DNA of 64,000 bases from Sinorhizobium fredii NGR234 (lineage in GTDB: Bacteria > Pseudomonadota > Alphaproteobacteria > Rhizobiales > Rhizobiaceae). A program made the translations under genes and the position numbers. The DNA lies in NCBI RefSeq assembly GCF_000018545.1, contig NC_012587.1:1-64000 (forward strand), in the 5' to 3' direction. Positions within the stretch are counted from its first letter, which is position 1. Each line of letters starts with the position of its first letter. Under the pieces are notes generated by a model. It was not told the DNA's origin, made no database searches, and saw only the letters and a list, made by a program, of their open reading frames with translations. Below, in pieces: positions 48,395 through 58,847 of the stretch.

Positions 48395-49990
48395 ATGGAA
48401 AGACTGGCAGGCAAGATCATTTTGCTCTCCGGAGCGTCTCGCGCATTCGTCGGCTTCCTCGCCGGTCTTCTGGCGATGTTCGCCCAGCCGCCCTTCGGAA
48501 TCTTCGCTGCGGCCTTCATTTCCTTCCCGATGCTCGTCTGGCTGATCGACGGGGTCGCGACCCATCCGGACGAAGGCGTCGTTCGGCGGCTCCTGCCGGC
48601 CGCCTCCATCGGCTGGAGTTTCGGCTTCGGCTATTTTCTCGGCGGCCTCTGGTGGCTCGGCAACGCCTTCCTGGTCGAAGCGGATCTCTTCGCCTGGGCC
48701 ATGCCGCTGGCCGTGGTCGGCCTTCCGGCCGTCCTCGCCTTGTTCTATGCGCTGGCGGTGCTCGTTGCCCGCTGCCTCTGGTCCGACGGCGTCGGTCGCA
48801 TCGCTGCTCTTGCCGTCGGCTTCGGTGTCGCCGAATGGCTGCGCAGCTTTCTCTTCACCGGCTTTCCCTGGAATGCGATCGGCTATGCGGCCATGCCGAT
48901 GCCGCTGATGATGCAGTCGGCGAGCGTCCTGAATGTGGCGACGATCAACATGCTGGCGGTCTTCGTCTTCGCCGCTCCGGCCCTGATCGGCACGGGCAAG
49001 GGCGCCCGGGTCGGCCTTGCCGTCGCCGCCGCGCTCTTCGCCGCGCATATCGGCTACGGCTATTATCGGCTGTCCCTGCCGCCGCCGCAGCCGCTGACGC
49101 CGGAACGCACCGTTCGCCTCGTCCAGCCCGTGATCGACCAGGCAAAGAAGATGGATGATCGTGAGCGTGCCGTGATCTTCGAGGAGCATCTGGCCCTCAC
49201 TGCCGCACCGCCGCAGGCGGGCGGCAAGCGACCGGACATCGTCGTCTGGCCGGAAACCTCGATCCCGTTCATCCTCACGGACAATCCCGATGCCCTGGCG
49301 CGGATCGCCGATGTTCTGCAGGACGGGCAGATTCTCGTGGCCGGCGCCGTGCGCGCCGAGGATGCCGGGACCGGCCTGCCGCCGCGCTACTACAATTCGA
49401 TTTACGTCATCGACGATCGCGGCCAGATCGTCGGCGCGTCGGACAAGGTCCATCTCGTTCCGTTCGGCGAATATCTTCCCTTCGAGGACGTCCTCAATTC
49501 CTGGGGCTTGAGTTCGATCGCAGCGAATATGCCCGGCGGCTTCTCGGCGGCGTCGAACCGTTCGGTCCTAACGCTCCCGGGCGGCAGGACCTTCTATCCG
49601 CTGATCTGCTACGAGGCGATTTTCGCCGACGAGGTCGACGGCAGCGCGCGCCTGTCCGATGCGCTCCTGAACGTCACCAATGACGCCTGGTTCGGCGACA
49701 CCCCAGGGCCGCGCCAGCATTTTCACCAGGCGCAACTGCGCACCATCGAGACCGGCTTGCCGATGATCCGCGCCGCCAACACGGGTATATCAGCAATTGT
49801 TGATGCACGTGGTGTTTTAGTGGTAGGATTGGGATACAATTACAAGGGAGTGACGGACGCAATTCTGCCGGGCAAAATGCCCACCATGACCGACAGCATG
49901 CTGCGTGGCAGGATCTTCTGGTTCACGGGGGTTTTTCTATTGTTGGTTGCAGCAATATCGCGTAGAGGTTTAAATTTTCGGACGAATTGA
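48395..49990 (+). CDS. lnt: Apolipoprotein N-acyltransferase Lnt
   Basis: Adds the third acyl chain to lipoproteins at the inner membrane. It has 531 residues. About six to seven N-terminal membrane helices precede a nitrilase-like domain with catalytic Glu in WPETSIPF (near 286), Lys in SDKVHLVPFGEYLPFE (near 350) and Cys in LICYEAIF (near 405). One more helix is at the C-terminus. ATG at 48395 follows GGAGG. It works downstream of LspA (23593). Confidence 0.96.
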   Translation: MERLAGKIILLSGASRAFVGFLAGLLAMFAQPPFGIFAAAFISFPMLVWLIDGVATHPDEGVVRRLLPAASIGWSFGFGYFLGGLWWLGNAFLVEADLFAWAMPLAVVGLPAVLALFYALAVLVARCLWSDGVGRIAALAVGFGVAEWLRSFLFTGFPWNAIGYAAMPMPLMMQSASVLNVATINMLAVFVFAAPALIGTGKGARVGLAVAAALFAAHIGYGYYRLSLPPPQPLTPERTVRLVQPVIDQAKKMDDRERAVIFEEHLALTAAPPQAGGKRPDIVVWPETSIPFILTDNPDALARIADVLQDGQILVAGAVRAEDAGTGLPPRYYNSIYVIDDRGQIVGASDKVHLVPFGEYLPFEDVLNSWGLSSIAANMPGGFSAASNRSVLTLPGGRTFYPLICYEAIFADEVDGSARLSDALLNVTNDAWFGDTPGPRQHFHQAQLRTIETGLPMIRAANTGISAIVDARGVLVVGLGYNYKGVTDAILPGKMPTMTDSMLRGRIFWFTGVFLLLVAAISRRGLNFRTN

Positions 49991-50136
49991 CCTAAAACCC
50001 CTAAAATTGCATAGTGGTTTTTGTCATCAACCCATGCCTGCCACTGGAGCCCTGCTTTCGCTGGCAGGCTGTTCGTCATTTGCTATGGCAATGACTGGTT
50101 GTGGCTTATCGAAACAGCGTGTTCAGGAACGCGACT

Positions 50137-50547
50137 ATGGTTGAAAACAAGAAGAAGCCGAACCCGATCGACATTCATGTCGGTAGCAGGATTCGCCTTC
50201 GCCGGACGATGCTTGGCATGAGCCAGGAGAAGCTCGGCGAGAGTCTGGGGATCACATTCCAGCAGATCCAGAAATACGAAAAGGGGACGAACCGGGTTGG
50301 CGCGAGCCGGCTGCAGAACATTTCCTCCATCCTCAACGTGCCCGTCTCGTTCTTTTTCGAGGATGCTCCGGGCGAGGCCGGTTCGGGCATGGCGGAAGCA
50401 CCGAGCTCCAACTATGTGGTGGACTTCCTGTCCTCTTCCGAAGGCCTGCAGCTCAACCGGGCATTCGTGAAGATTTCCGACCCGAAGGTCCGGCGCAAGC
50501 TGGTGGACCTTGTGAAGGCGCTGGCGGCGGAGGCCGAGAGCGAATAG
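50137..50547 (+). CDS. XRE-family helix-turn-helix regulator upstream of metK
   Basis: A 136-residue DNA-binding protein. The Cro/CI-type HTH spans about residues 12-66 (DIHVGSRIRLRRTMLGMSQEKLGESLGITFQQIQKYEKGTNRVGASRLQNI). A C-terminal helical part (VRRKLVDLVKALAAEAE) may dimerise. Targets are unknown. The gene keeps its place between lnt and metK in many Rhizobiales, as I remember. ATG at 50137 follows AGGAAC. An intrinsic terminator follows, so it does not share a transcript with metK. Confidence 0.92.
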   Translation: MVENKKKPNPIDIHVGSRIRLRRTMLGMSQEKLGESLGITFQQIQKYEKGTNRVGASRLQNISSILNVPVSFFFEDAPGEAGSGMAEAPSSNYVVDFLSSSEGLQLNRAFVKISDPKVRRKLVDLVKALAAEAESE

Positions 50548-50566
50548 CGGAGTTTCCGACCCTTCG

Positions 50567-50593
50567 AAAAAGCGGCCCAGGGCCGCTTTTTTC
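50567..50593 (+). terminator. Intrinsic terminator after the XRE gene
   Basis: AAAAAGCGGCCC pairs with GGGCCGCTTTTTT across a minimal loop, about 20 bases after the XRE gene stop codon. Confidence 0.9.
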
Positions 50594-50663
50594 GTTTGCG
50601 CCCAGCCTCTCCTGAAACAGTTTTCGTTTGTTGGCACGGTTTCGCGCAATGCCGTTCCATCGG

Positions 50664-50699
50664 TTGCGGCGATACGGATATAAAGATATATTTATGTCC
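50664..50699 (+). promoter_or_regulatory. metK promoter overlapped by a 24-bp palindromic operator
   Basis: TTGCGG (50664-50669), 17 bases, then TATATT (50687-50692) form a likely sigma-70 promoter. The -10 lies inside an imperfect 24-base inverted repeat (50676-50699) with left half GGATATAAAGAT and right half ATATTTATGTCC. The two halves match at ten of twelve positions. Its position suggests repression of metK by a dimeric regulator of the methionine/SAM cycle. I think the ATAAAGAT-type sites of the ArsR-family SahR group are similar, but this is from memory. Confidence 0.55.
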
Positions 50700-50770
50700 T
50701 TGTGCGCTTGTTTTTCGGCGCCAAAACCACTAACAGTGAACCCGCTTCTTTCATTGAGGGGACTTCCCGT

Positions 50771-52039
<1,269 letters not shown>

Positions 52040-52246
52040 GTCCCATACATGGGCGGCTGAGAGCCTCCCGTGCCAGGGAATGCAGGCCAATCAGTTCGGG
52101 GGCGGATGCTCGGAAAGAGCCTCCGCCCCTCTGTTCGTGCAGTAATCTGTGAAGGTTCCGGAGCCTGCGCCTGGACAGATTGAAGGCGATCGTGTGTGTG
52201 TCTTCGATTGAATGACCGGAATTTTTCTGATCCGAGGAAGAACGAT

Positions 52247-52945
52247 ATGACAGAACCGCGCCGCGCCAGAGCAACGGAGGCCTTTTTCGGCCGCCGCAAG
52301 GGCAAGCAGTTGCGGGAGCGCCAGGCCGCGCAGCTCGAGAATTTGCTGCCGGTCCTGAGGCTCGATCTGAAGGAGCCGGCGCCGACAGACCTGTCGGCGC
52401 TTTTTCCGACCGCGGTGAACCGGGTTCGCCTGGAGATCGGCTTCGGCGGCGGCGAGCATCTCATTCATCGGGCGGCGGAGGATCCATCGACCGGCTTCAT
52501 CGGCGTGGAGCCCTTCATCAATTCCATGGCCAAGCTGCTCGGGCAGATCGAAGCGAGAGAAATCGACAACGTCCGACTCTATGACGACGATGCGACGCAG
52601 GTATTGGACTGGCTGCCACCGGCTTCTGTCGACCAAGTCGACCTGCTCTATCCCGATCCCTGGCCGAAGCGGAAGCATTGGAAGCGGCGCTTCGTCTCGA
52701 AGGTCAATCTTGACCGCTTCGCGCGCGTCCTGAAGCCGGGCGGCCTCTTCTGCTTCGCCTCGGATATCGACAGCTACGTCAACTGGACACTTATTCATTG
52801 CCGCGATCACGCGGCCTTCGAATGGACGGCGGAAAGATCGGCCGATTGGCTGACCCCCTTTTCCGGCTGGCCGAGCACGCGTTACGAAGCCAAGGCCCGC
52901 CGGGAAGGGCGCAGCTCCGCCTATCTGACGTTCCGCCGCGCTTAA
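52247..52945 (+). CDS. trmB: tRNA (guanine-N7)-methyltransferase TrmB
   Basis: Methylates G46 of tRNAs. It has 232 residues. The SAM-binding motif is [14 protein letters not shown], and the catalytic/tRNA segment is [18 protein letters not shown], with SAYLTFRR at the end. ATG at 52247 follows GAGGAAG. It is 207 bases downstream of metK; the interval holds no gene that I can see. Confidence 0.96.
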   Translation: MTEPRRARATEAFFGRRKGKQLRERQAAQLENLLPVLRLDLKEPAPTDLSALFPTAVNRVRLEIGFGGGEHLIHRAAEDPSTGFIGVEPFINSMAKLLGQIEAREIDNVRLYDDDATQVLDWLPPASVDQVDLLYPDPWPKRKHWKRRFVSKVNLDRFARVLKPGGLFCFASDIDSYVNWTLIHCRDHAAFEWTAERSADWLTPFSGWPSTRYEAKARREGRSSAYLTFRRA

Positions 52946-52969
52946 GGGTTAGCTCTTGCCGCGAATCTC

Positions 52970-53016
52970 CTTCGCCCCGCTCGCGGGGAGAGGGTGGCCG
53001 GCAGGCCGGATGGGGG
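52970..53016. repeat. Short G/C-rich repeat after trmB
   Basis: GCCCCGCTCGCGGGG followed by AGAGGGTGGCCGGCAGGCC forms two adjacent hairpins. This looks like the common rhizobial CCCGC-type dispersed palindrome. No second copy is obvious in this window. Confidence 0.4.
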
Positions 53017-53074
53017 AGACGCGGAACTCTCCGCGTTCCCCGCAGGCGGCGAATTAAAGTGCGCTGTCAGTCGA

Positions 53075-53332
53075 TCAATGCAGGCTGACGGTGCGCAGGT
53101 CGTCCTCGGCGGCCTTGAAGAAGGTGCTCGAGCGGTTGTCGGTCAAAAGGATCGGCGTGCCGTCCGCCGCAAACAGGGCCCAGAGATCGATGCCCGGCCC
53201 CATCTCGGGAGCTTCCGGGAAGCAGCGGGAGACTTCCTCCGATCGCATCTTGCGGATATAGCCGACTTCGCCCGCGCCGAGATGCGCAAGGTCGTTCTTC
53301 GACAGCGATGAGGTGATGGTTTTCAGTCCCAT
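53075..53332 (-). CDS. DUF1150-family protein
   Basis: An 85-residue cytoplasmic protein. The segments LGAGEVGYIRKM and LWALFAADGTPILLTDNRS fit the DUF1150 family of unknown function. It lies 49 bases downstream of hsp20 on the same strand, a pairing seen across Rhizobiales, so it is probably in the heat-shock transcript. Confidence 0.85.
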   Translation of the reverse strand: MGLKTITSSLSKNDLAHLGAGEVGYIRKMRSEEVSRCFPEAPEMGPGIDLWALFAADGTPILLTDNRSSTFFKAAEDDLRTVSLH

Positions 53333-53381
53333 GGTGATGCTCCGTGGTCGCCGGCGCGACAGGAAAATCCCGCCGGGTATC

Positions 53382-53813
53382 CTATTCTGGGACCGAAATG
53401 TTAATTTTCTTTACCATACGGACCGGCTCGGGGCGCACCAGATCGACCGAGAGCAGGCCGTTTCGAAGCTCGGCGCCGAGCACCCGCATGCCATCGGCGA
53501 GGACGAAGGTCCGTTGGAATTGCCGGGCGGCGATGCCGCGATGCAGATAGTCCCTTTCGCCGGTTTCGACCTGACGGCCGCGAATGACGAGCTGGTTCTC
53601 CTCCGTCGTCACCTCCAGATCCTCATCGGAAAACCCGGCGACGGCGAGCGTGATCCGCAACCGCTCCGGCGTGCCGGCGGCGCTATCGCCGCGAATGCGC
53701 TCGATATTGTAGGGTGGGTATCCGTCGTTCGCTTTGGCGATCCGCTCGAGGGTTTTTTCCATGCTGTCGAAACCCACCAGGAGCGGGCTGGTAAAAGGCG
53801 TAATCCTGCTCAT
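53382..53813 (-). CDS. Small heat-shock protein Hsp20 (IbpA-like)
   Basis: ATP-independent holdase of 143 residues. The short N-terminal arm (SRITPFTSPLLVGFDSMEKTLER) precedes an alpha-crystallin domain (PPYNIERI, LRITLAVAGFSDEDLEVTTEENQLVIRG). The ending of that domain is AELRNGLLSVDLVRP. ATG at 53813 follows AAGGAC. A sigma-32-type promoter and a hairpin over the ribosome site lie upstream. DUF1150 follows. Confidence 0.94.
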   Translation of the reverse strand: MSRITPFTSPLLVGFDSMEKTLERIAKANDGYPPYNIERIRGDSAAGTPERLRITLAVAGFSDEDLEVTTEENQLVIRGRQVETGERDYLHRGIAARQFQRTFVLADGMRVLGAELRNGLLSVDLVRPEPVRMVKKINISVPE

Positions 53814-53816
53814 TCC

Positions 53817-53858
53817 GCAAGTCCTTGTCAGCTCAAGCGACCATTTCTCCGGACCTGC
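53817..53858 (-). promoter_or_regulatory. Hairpin sequestering the hsp20 ribosome-binding site
   Basis: In the mRNA, GCAGGUCC (53858-53851) can pair over all eight bases, with one G-U, with GGACUUGC (53824-53817), which contains most of the Shine-Dalgarno AAGGAC. This could act as an RNA thermometer. It lacks an obvious ROSE UUGCU motif opposite the ribosome site. Confidence 0.4.
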
Positions 53859-53879
53859 CAAGCAGCATCCTTCGGAGCA

Positions 53880-53908
53880 ATATGGTAGCTGTGCGCAACG
53901 AGTGCAAG
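53880..53908 (-). promoter_or_regulatory. Sigma-32 (RpoH) promoter of hsp20
   Basis: Read leftward, CTTGCA (53908-53903), a 17-base spacer and CCATAT (53885-53880). This nearly matches the rhizobial RpoH pattern CTTGAA-N17-CCATAT as I remember it. The predicted start leaves a leader of about 60 bases before the ATG. Confidence 0.7.
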
Positions 53909-54067
53909 CGGCTTGCCTCTGGCCCGCGCGCAAATCATAGTCCGCTGCAAAGGCTCAAAATCCCGTCGCGAGGGAAGGCTGCTGCATGGCAGTCTCGCTT
54001 CGGCAACTCGTCGGAACCCAGGCCATCGCCTGGCATCCGATACCATCCGGCTCGCAGGAGGAAGAAA

Positions 54068-55012
54068 GTGACGAACGCGAGAAAGATCATCATCGACACG
54101 GATCCGGGACAGGACGATGCCGCCGCGATCATGCTTGCCCTTGGCAGCCCGGAAGAGATCGACGTGCTCGGCGTCACCACTGTGGCCGGCAACGTGCCGC
54201 TCACGCTGACGACGCGCAACGCGCGGATCGTTTGCGAGCTCTGCAATAGAACCGATGTCAAGGTCTTCGCCGGCGCCGAACGCCCCGTCGCGCGCCCGCT
54301 GGTGACCGCCGAACATGTGCACGGCAAGACTGGGCTCGACGGGCCGGCGCTCACCGAGCCGACGATGCCGCTGGAAGAGCAGCACGCCGTCGATTTCATC
54401 ATCGAGACACTGCTTGCCGAAGCGCCGGGTACCGTGACGCTCTGCACGCTGGGTCCGCTGACCAATATCGCCCTCGCACTCACCAAGGCGCCGGAGATCG
54501 CGCCGCGGGTTCGGGAACTGGTGATGATGGGCGGCGGCTTCTTCGAAGGCGGCAACATCACGCCGGCCGCCGAATTCAACGTCTATGTCGATCCGGAAGC
54601 CGCCGAGATCGTCTTCCGCTCCGGCATCCCGATCGTCATGATGCCGCTCGACGTGACGCATCGCGTCCTCACCCACAGGGCTCGAGTCGAGAAGATCCGC
54701 GCCATCGGCAGCCCGGCGGCGGTCGCGCTGGCGGAGATGCTGGAATTCTTCGAACGCTTCGACATCGAGAAATACGGCACCGACGGCGGTCCGCTGCATG
54801 ACCCGACCGTGATTGCCTATCTCCTGCGACCGGAGCTTTTCACCGGCCGGGATTGCAATGTCGAGATCGAGACGACCTCGGCGCTGACGACCGGCATGAC
54901 GGTCGTCGACTGGTGGCAGGTCACCGGCCGCACGCACAATGCCAAGGTCATGCGCCACATCGACGACGAGGGTTTCTTCGAGCTCCTCACCGACCGCCTG
55001 GCGCGTCTTTAG
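54068..55012 (+). CDS. Nucleoside hydrolase (inosine-uridine preferring type)
   Basis: Hydrolyses ribonucleosides to base and ribose. It has 314 residues. The calcium-binding DTDPGQDDAAA lies at residues 10-20. Further family segments are GAERPVARPLVTAEHVHGKTGLDG, VTLCTLGPLTNIALAL, VMMGGGFFEGGNITPAAEFNVYVDPEAA and HDPTVIAYLL. The GTG at 54068 is preceded by AGGAGGAAG. Released ribose could feed the ribokinase encoded at 57897. Confidence 0.93.
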   Translation: MTNARKIIIDTDPGQDDAAAIMLALGSPEEIDVLGVTTVAGNVPLTLTTRNARIVCELCNRTDVKVFAGAERPVARPLVTAEHVHGKTGLDGPALTEPTMPLEEQHAVDFIIETLLAEAPGTVTLCTLGPLTNIALALTKAPEIAPRVRELVMMGGGFFEGGNITPAAEFNVYVDPEAAEIVFRSGIPIVMMPLDVTHRVLTHRARVEKIRAIGSPAAVALAEMLEFFERFDIEKYGTDGGPLHDPTVIAYLLRPELFTGRDCNVEIETTSALTTGMTVVDWWQVTGRTHNAKVMRHIDDEGFFELLTDRLARL

Positions 55013-55035
55013 GTTCGCTTTCTGCAAACCCAGCG

Positions 55036-55073
55036 AGCCCTCTCCCCTTGTGGGCAGGAGTTGGGGAGGGGTC
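55036..55073. repeat. Single C/G-rich repeat related to the pair at 11046 and 11225
   Basis: GCCCTCTCCCCTTGTGGGC followed by AGGAGTTGGGGAGGGGT differs by a few bases from the copy at 11225-11260. It is again located between two converging genes. Confidence 0.75.
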
Positions 55074-55084
55074 TTAGTCCCCGG

Positions 55085-55126
55085 CGCGCAAAAAACGAAA
55101 ACGGCGCCGCATGCGGCGCCGTTTCA
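55085..55126 (-). terminator. Intrinsic terminator of the chemoreceptor gene
   Basis: Read leftward, a near-perfect inverted repeat (AAACGGCGCCGC / GCGGCGCCGTTT) is followed by TCGTTTTTTG. It starts about 20 bases after the chemoreceptor stop codon. Confidence 0.85.
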
Positions 55127-55145
55127 CGATTCATACGGAGTCGGA

Positions 55146-57506
55146 TCAGAACTCTTCCCAATTGTCCCGGGCGAGCGCATTGCCGCCGGCCGTCTGCGCG
55201 AGAACGCGCTGGGTGGGGGTCGAGTAGCCGCGTGCTGCCGGCTGTTCCGGCGCGGGGCGTGGAGCCTCTGCCGTTCGCATCCTGGAGGCGGCGCTGCGCA
55301 GCATATCGGCGGACGACTGCGCCGGCTCCCGCTTGGCCACGCTGAACCGGGCAACCAGCCCGCTCAGCGTGCGGGCTTCCTCGTTCAGCGTCATGCTGGC
55401 CGCCGTCGTCTCTTCGACCATCGCGGCATTCTGCTGCGTCACCTGGTCCATCTGGTTGACGGCCGCGTTGATCTCCTTGAGGCCGACGGCCTGCTCGGAG
55501 GCCGAACCGGAGATCTGGCGGATGAGGCCGTTGATCTGCACCACCTGCTCGGCGATCTTCTTGAGCGCGCCGCCCGTCTTGCCGACGAGATCGACGCCCT
55601 CGCGGACCTGCCCGGCCGAGGTATTGATCAGGGTCTTGATCTCCTTGGCGGCGTTCGCCGAGCGCTGGGCGAGCTCGCGGACCTCCTGCGCGACGACCGC
55701 AAAACCCTTGCCGGCCTCGCCGGCGCGGGCGGCTTCGACACCCGCGTTGAGGGCGAGCAGGTTGGTCTGGAAGGCGATCTCGTCGATGACGCCGATGATG
55801 CGGCTCACCTCGTTCGAGGATTGCTCGATACCTTGCATCGCCGCAATCGCCTTTTGGACGACCTCACCGGACTGCGCGGCGTCGCTGCTCGCCAGTTCGA
55901 CCGACTTTGCCGCGACCTTGGCATTCTCGGCGCTGGCATCGACCTGCGACGTCAGCTCGTCTAGGGCGGCGGCGGTTTCCTCGAGGCTTGCGGCCTGCTG
56001 CTCGGTCCGGTGCGAGAGGTCGTTGGCGGCGCTTGAAATCTCGCCGGTGCCGCTGCCGATATTGACGACCGAATGGTTGACGGTGCGGATCGTCTCCTCG
56101 AGGCTCTCCATCGTCGCGTTGAAGTCGCGCTTCAGCTGGGCGTATTCGCCCGGGAACTCGTCGGCGATCCGGTAGGCAAGGTCGCCGGAGGCAAGATGCG
56201 ACAGACCCTTGCCGAGGCGCGCGACGATGTCGCGCTGCAGCGCGCCGGTTTCGGCCCGCTCGCTTTCCGAGCGGCTGCGCTCCCGTTCGGCCTGTTCGCG
56301 TTCGTGGCGGGCCTCGCCTTCGAGGCGCTTGGTGTCGGCGAGCTGGTGACGGAAGCCTTCGAGCGCCTTGGCGACCGAACCGGTCTCGTCCAAGCGGTCC
56401 TGCCCGGAGATCGGCCTGGCATAGTCGCCATTGCTGAGCGTCTCGACGTCGTGGACAAGCCCGGCGAGCGGCTTCTGGACAAAGCGGCGCACGGCGAGAT
56501 AGAGGCCGGCGAGCACGGCTCCGAGGACGACGATGCCGCCGATGATCATCATATAGGTCTGGTCGTTGACGGGCGCGTTGATGGCGGTGCGCGGCACGTC
56601 GACGAGGATGACCCAGCTCGCATTCACATCGGGGAGCTTGAACGGATAGACGACGCGGTCGAAGGGCTCGTTTCCGTCATAGGTCAGGTTCTTGATCATG
56701 CCTGAAGCGTCCGACGACAGGGCGTTCTTGATGACGTCGGCGCCTTCGCCTTCATAATCCTTCATCAGGAGATCAGGGATCGGCGCGGCAAGCCACTTGC
56801 CGCCCTGCGACAGCAGGTAGACGCGGCCCGAGCCGAAGGGCTTCAACGTTGCGAGCCGGTCGGCAAGCGAGGCGAGCGAGATGTCGGCGCCCGAGACGCC
56901 GATCATCTTGCCATCGGACATGACAGGATAGGCGATCGATGTCATCGTTGTCGGAACGTCGGTGCCTTCGGCCAGATAAGGCTGGGTGATGGCGCCTTTG
57001 CCGCTCTTGGCGGCAAGGCTGTACCATTCGGCCGCATAGTCCGCACGGAAGGTCGAGAGCTTTGCCTTGCCGTTGCGATCCTTCGACCAATAGGGCGTGA
57101 ACGCGCCTTCGGCATTGCCGCCAAGCTCGGTGTTGTTGACGACGTCCCTGCCGTCGAAGGCCTTGGGCTCCTCGGCGAACCAGCTGCCGAAGGCGAAGTC
57201 GTGCTGATCGAGATTGGCTTTCAACAGGTTGATGGCGCCGGCACGGTCGGTCGATTTCCCGGCATGGCCGCGGCCAAGCACGCCCGACATGGTGCGGGCA
57301 GCGGCCGCCAGCTCTCCGACGCTGCCGGCGATATCGGCGGCAATCGCACGGGCCTCGGTCTTCGCGCCGTCGAAGACGAGCGTCTCGACACGGTCCTGGG
57401 TCTGCGAGATGAGAACGAAATTCGACGCGAGCAACACGAGAGCGATCGTGCCGCCCGTGACAGCGATCAGCTTGGTGGCCAGCGATTTGGCATGGAAGTT
57501 GAACAT
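55146..57506 (-). CDS. mcpX: Methyl-accepting chemotaxis protein, McpX-like
   Basis: Transmembrane chemoreceptor of 786 residues. Helix 1 is at about 13-33 ([21 protein letters not shown]). A large periplasmic Cache-type domain follows to about 315 ([20 protein letters not shown]). Helix 2 is at about 320-340 ([21 protein letters not shown]). HAMP segments, methylation helices and a signalling tip ([41 protein letters not shown]) come next. It ends in the pentapeptide NWEEF, a CheR/CheB tether. The context resembles S. meliloti mcpX, reported to sense quaternary ammonium compounds such as proline betaine; the ligand here is inferred. ATG at 57506 has GAGGAT upstream. Confidence 0.9.
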   Translation of the reverse strand: MFNFHAKSLATKLIAVTGGTIALVLLASNFVLISQTQDRVETLVFDGAKTEARAIAADIAGSVGELAAAARTMSGVLGRGHAGKSTDRAGAINLLKANLDQHDFAFGSWFAEEPKAFDGRDVVNNTELGGNAEGAFTPYWSKDRNGKAKLSTFRADYAAEWYSLAAKSGKGAITQPYLAEGTDVPTTMTSIAYPVMSDGKMIGVSGADISLASLADRLATLKPFGSGRVYLLSQGGKWLAAPIPDLLMKDYEGEGADVIKNALSSDASGMIKNLTYDGNEPFDRVVYPFKLPDVNASWVILVDVPRTAINAPVNDQTYMMIIGGIVVLGAVLAGLYLAVRRFVQKPLAGLVHDVETLSNGDYARPISGQDRLDETGSVAKALEGFRHQLADTKRLEGEARHEREQAERERSRSESERAETGALQRDIVARLGKGLSHLASGDLAYRIADEFPGEYAQLKRDFNATMESLEETIRTVNHSVVNIGSGTGEISSAANDLSHRTEQQAASLEETAAALDELTSQVDASAENAKVAAKSVELASSDAAQSGEVVQKAIAAMQGIEQSSNEVSRIIGVIDEIAFQTNLLALNAGVEAARAGEAGKGFAVVAQEVRELAQRSANAAKEIKTLINTSAGQVREGVDLVGKTGGALKKIAEQVVQINGLIRQISGSASEQAVGLKEINAAVNQMDQVTQQNAAMVEETTAASMTLNEEARTLSGLVARFSVAKREPAQSSADMLRSAASRMRTAEAPRPAPEQPAARGYSTPTQRVLAQTAGGNALARDNWEEF

Positions 57507-57523
57507 GAAATCCTCACGCACGA

Positions 57524-57632
57524 GATCACGCTGATTTGGGTCGGACCGACCCAAATCGTCACCGTGATCGATTCATAGGCTGGAGCGGGATCCGGGCGGA
57601 AAACCGCAAACACTTTTCCCTTATCCCGCTCC
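57524..57632. repeat. RIME-like mosaic repeat upstream of the chemoreceptor gene
   Basis: A core of GATTTGGGTCGG / CCGACCCAAATC arms around one base (57533-57557) is flanked by GATCACG and CGTGATC. Next comes the palindrome GGAGCGGGATCCGGGCGG...TTATCCCGCTCC. It has the same module order as part of 5671-5880. It starts 18 bases before the chemoreceptor ATG, so it lies in that gene's leader. The rest of the 390-base gap up to 57896 shows no gene. Confidence 0.8.
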
Positions 57633-57896
57633 AAGAGGTCCGCAGGTTCGTACCTGCGGCATGACATTCCAAAGTGGGGTGAGTCTCCATCATGGAGTGC
57701 GTGATGCCGACCGGCATGCAGGAGCCGGCCCGATGCGAGTGGGCTGCCTCGCAATCTGGATAGATCAACAAAGATTAAAATACGGCCAACAACCAAGCCA
57801 ATTCCTGGCTGTCCAGAGTGGATTCGGCGCGGCAAGCATCGTAGCTGCGCCAAAACCTATCCGGATTGCGAAACCAGGCGAAATCGGCTGTCGCGG

Positions 57897-58796
57897 TCAA
57901 AGACGCGCGGCGACCTCGGAGGCGAGCGGTATGGAGGGTTGCGCTCCCGCTTTCAGGCAGGCGAGCGACCCGGCGACCGCGGCGCGGCGCAGCGCATCGG
58001 GGAAGGAGAGGCCCGCGTCCAGGCTCGCGGCGAGATAGCCACAGAACGTATCGCCGGCCCCGACCGTATCGACCGGTTCGATGGTCAGCCCCTTGGCGCG
58101 ATGGATTTCGCCCCCGTGAGCCGCGGCGACCCCTTCGGCGCCGAGCGTGACGATCACCGTCTGCCCGGTTTCGTCGTGAAGGCGCTTCATCGCCGCCTCG
58201 CGTTCGGCGCCGGCGATGCCGCTCTTGCCGGCCAGGAGTTCGAATTCGGTCTCGTTGGCAATGACGATATCGGCCATGCGGCCGAGGCGGGCAGCCTCGG
58301 GCGTCAGCGGCGCGATGTTGATGACCGAGCGGATGCCGCGGCGCTTTGCCTCGACAAGCGCCTTTTCCACCGAGGCCGCGGGAATCTCGAGCTGCAGCAT
58401 CAACGTGTCGCCGGCTGACATTTGCTCGACGGCGGTGGCGGCATCGCCCTCGCTCACCGTCGCATTGGCGCTCGCCACGACGACGATGACGTTCTCGCCG
58501 TCGCCGCCGACAAGGATATGCGCGGTACCGGTCGGCTCGTTCACGGTCTTGGTGAAGCCGAGGTCGGTGCCGGCCTCCTTGAGCAGTGCGAGAGCGCCTG
58601 CCGCGAAGCCGTCCGAGCCGACGGCGCCGGCCATGCGGACGGAAGCACCGGCACGGCGGGCCGCTAGCGCCTGGTTCGCACCCTTGCCGCCGGCGGCAGT
58701 CGAGAAGCCGGTTCCGGCGACGGTCTCGCCGGGCTTCGGCAGACGTGCGGTCGTGGCGATCAGGTCCATGTTGATGGACCCAAAAACAGTGATCAT
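57897..58796 (-). CDS. rbsK: Ribokinase (PfkB family)
   Basis: Phosphorylates ribose to ribose-5-phosphate. It has 299 residues. The N-terminal PfkB signature contains GSINMDLIATTARLPKPGETV and GGKGANQALAARRAGA. The C-terminal signature is DTVGAGDTFCGYLAA, with the catalytic Asp in GAGD. The start is ATG at 58796. It is encoded near a nucleoside hydrolase, which suggests nucleoside salvage. It lies 52 bases downstream of rmuC on the same strand. Other PfkB sugars are possible. Confidence 0.93.
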   Translation of the reverse strand: MITVFGSINMDLIATTARLPKPGETVAGTGFSTAAGGKGANQALAARRAGASVRMAGAVGSDGFAAGALALLKEAGTDLGFTKTVNEPTGTAHILVGGDGENVIVVVASANATVSEGDAATAVEQMSAGDTLMLQLEIPAASVEKALVEAKRRGIRSVINIAPLTPEAARLGRMADIVIANETEFELLAGKSGIAGAEREAAMKRLHDETGQTVIVTLGAEGVAAAHGGEIHRAKGLTIEPVDTVGAGDTFCGYLAASLDAGLSFPDALRRAAVAGSLACLKAGAQPSIPLASEVAARL

Positions 58797-58847
58797 GTGG
58801 AGTTGTCCCGTCGGGTTGCTGATTTTGCCGGAGAGTGCCCGAGGCGG

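Noticed and set aside
50594..50770. SAM riboswitch before metK
   Set aside because: No SAM-I, SAM-II or SAM/SAH-type conserved core could be recognised in the leader.
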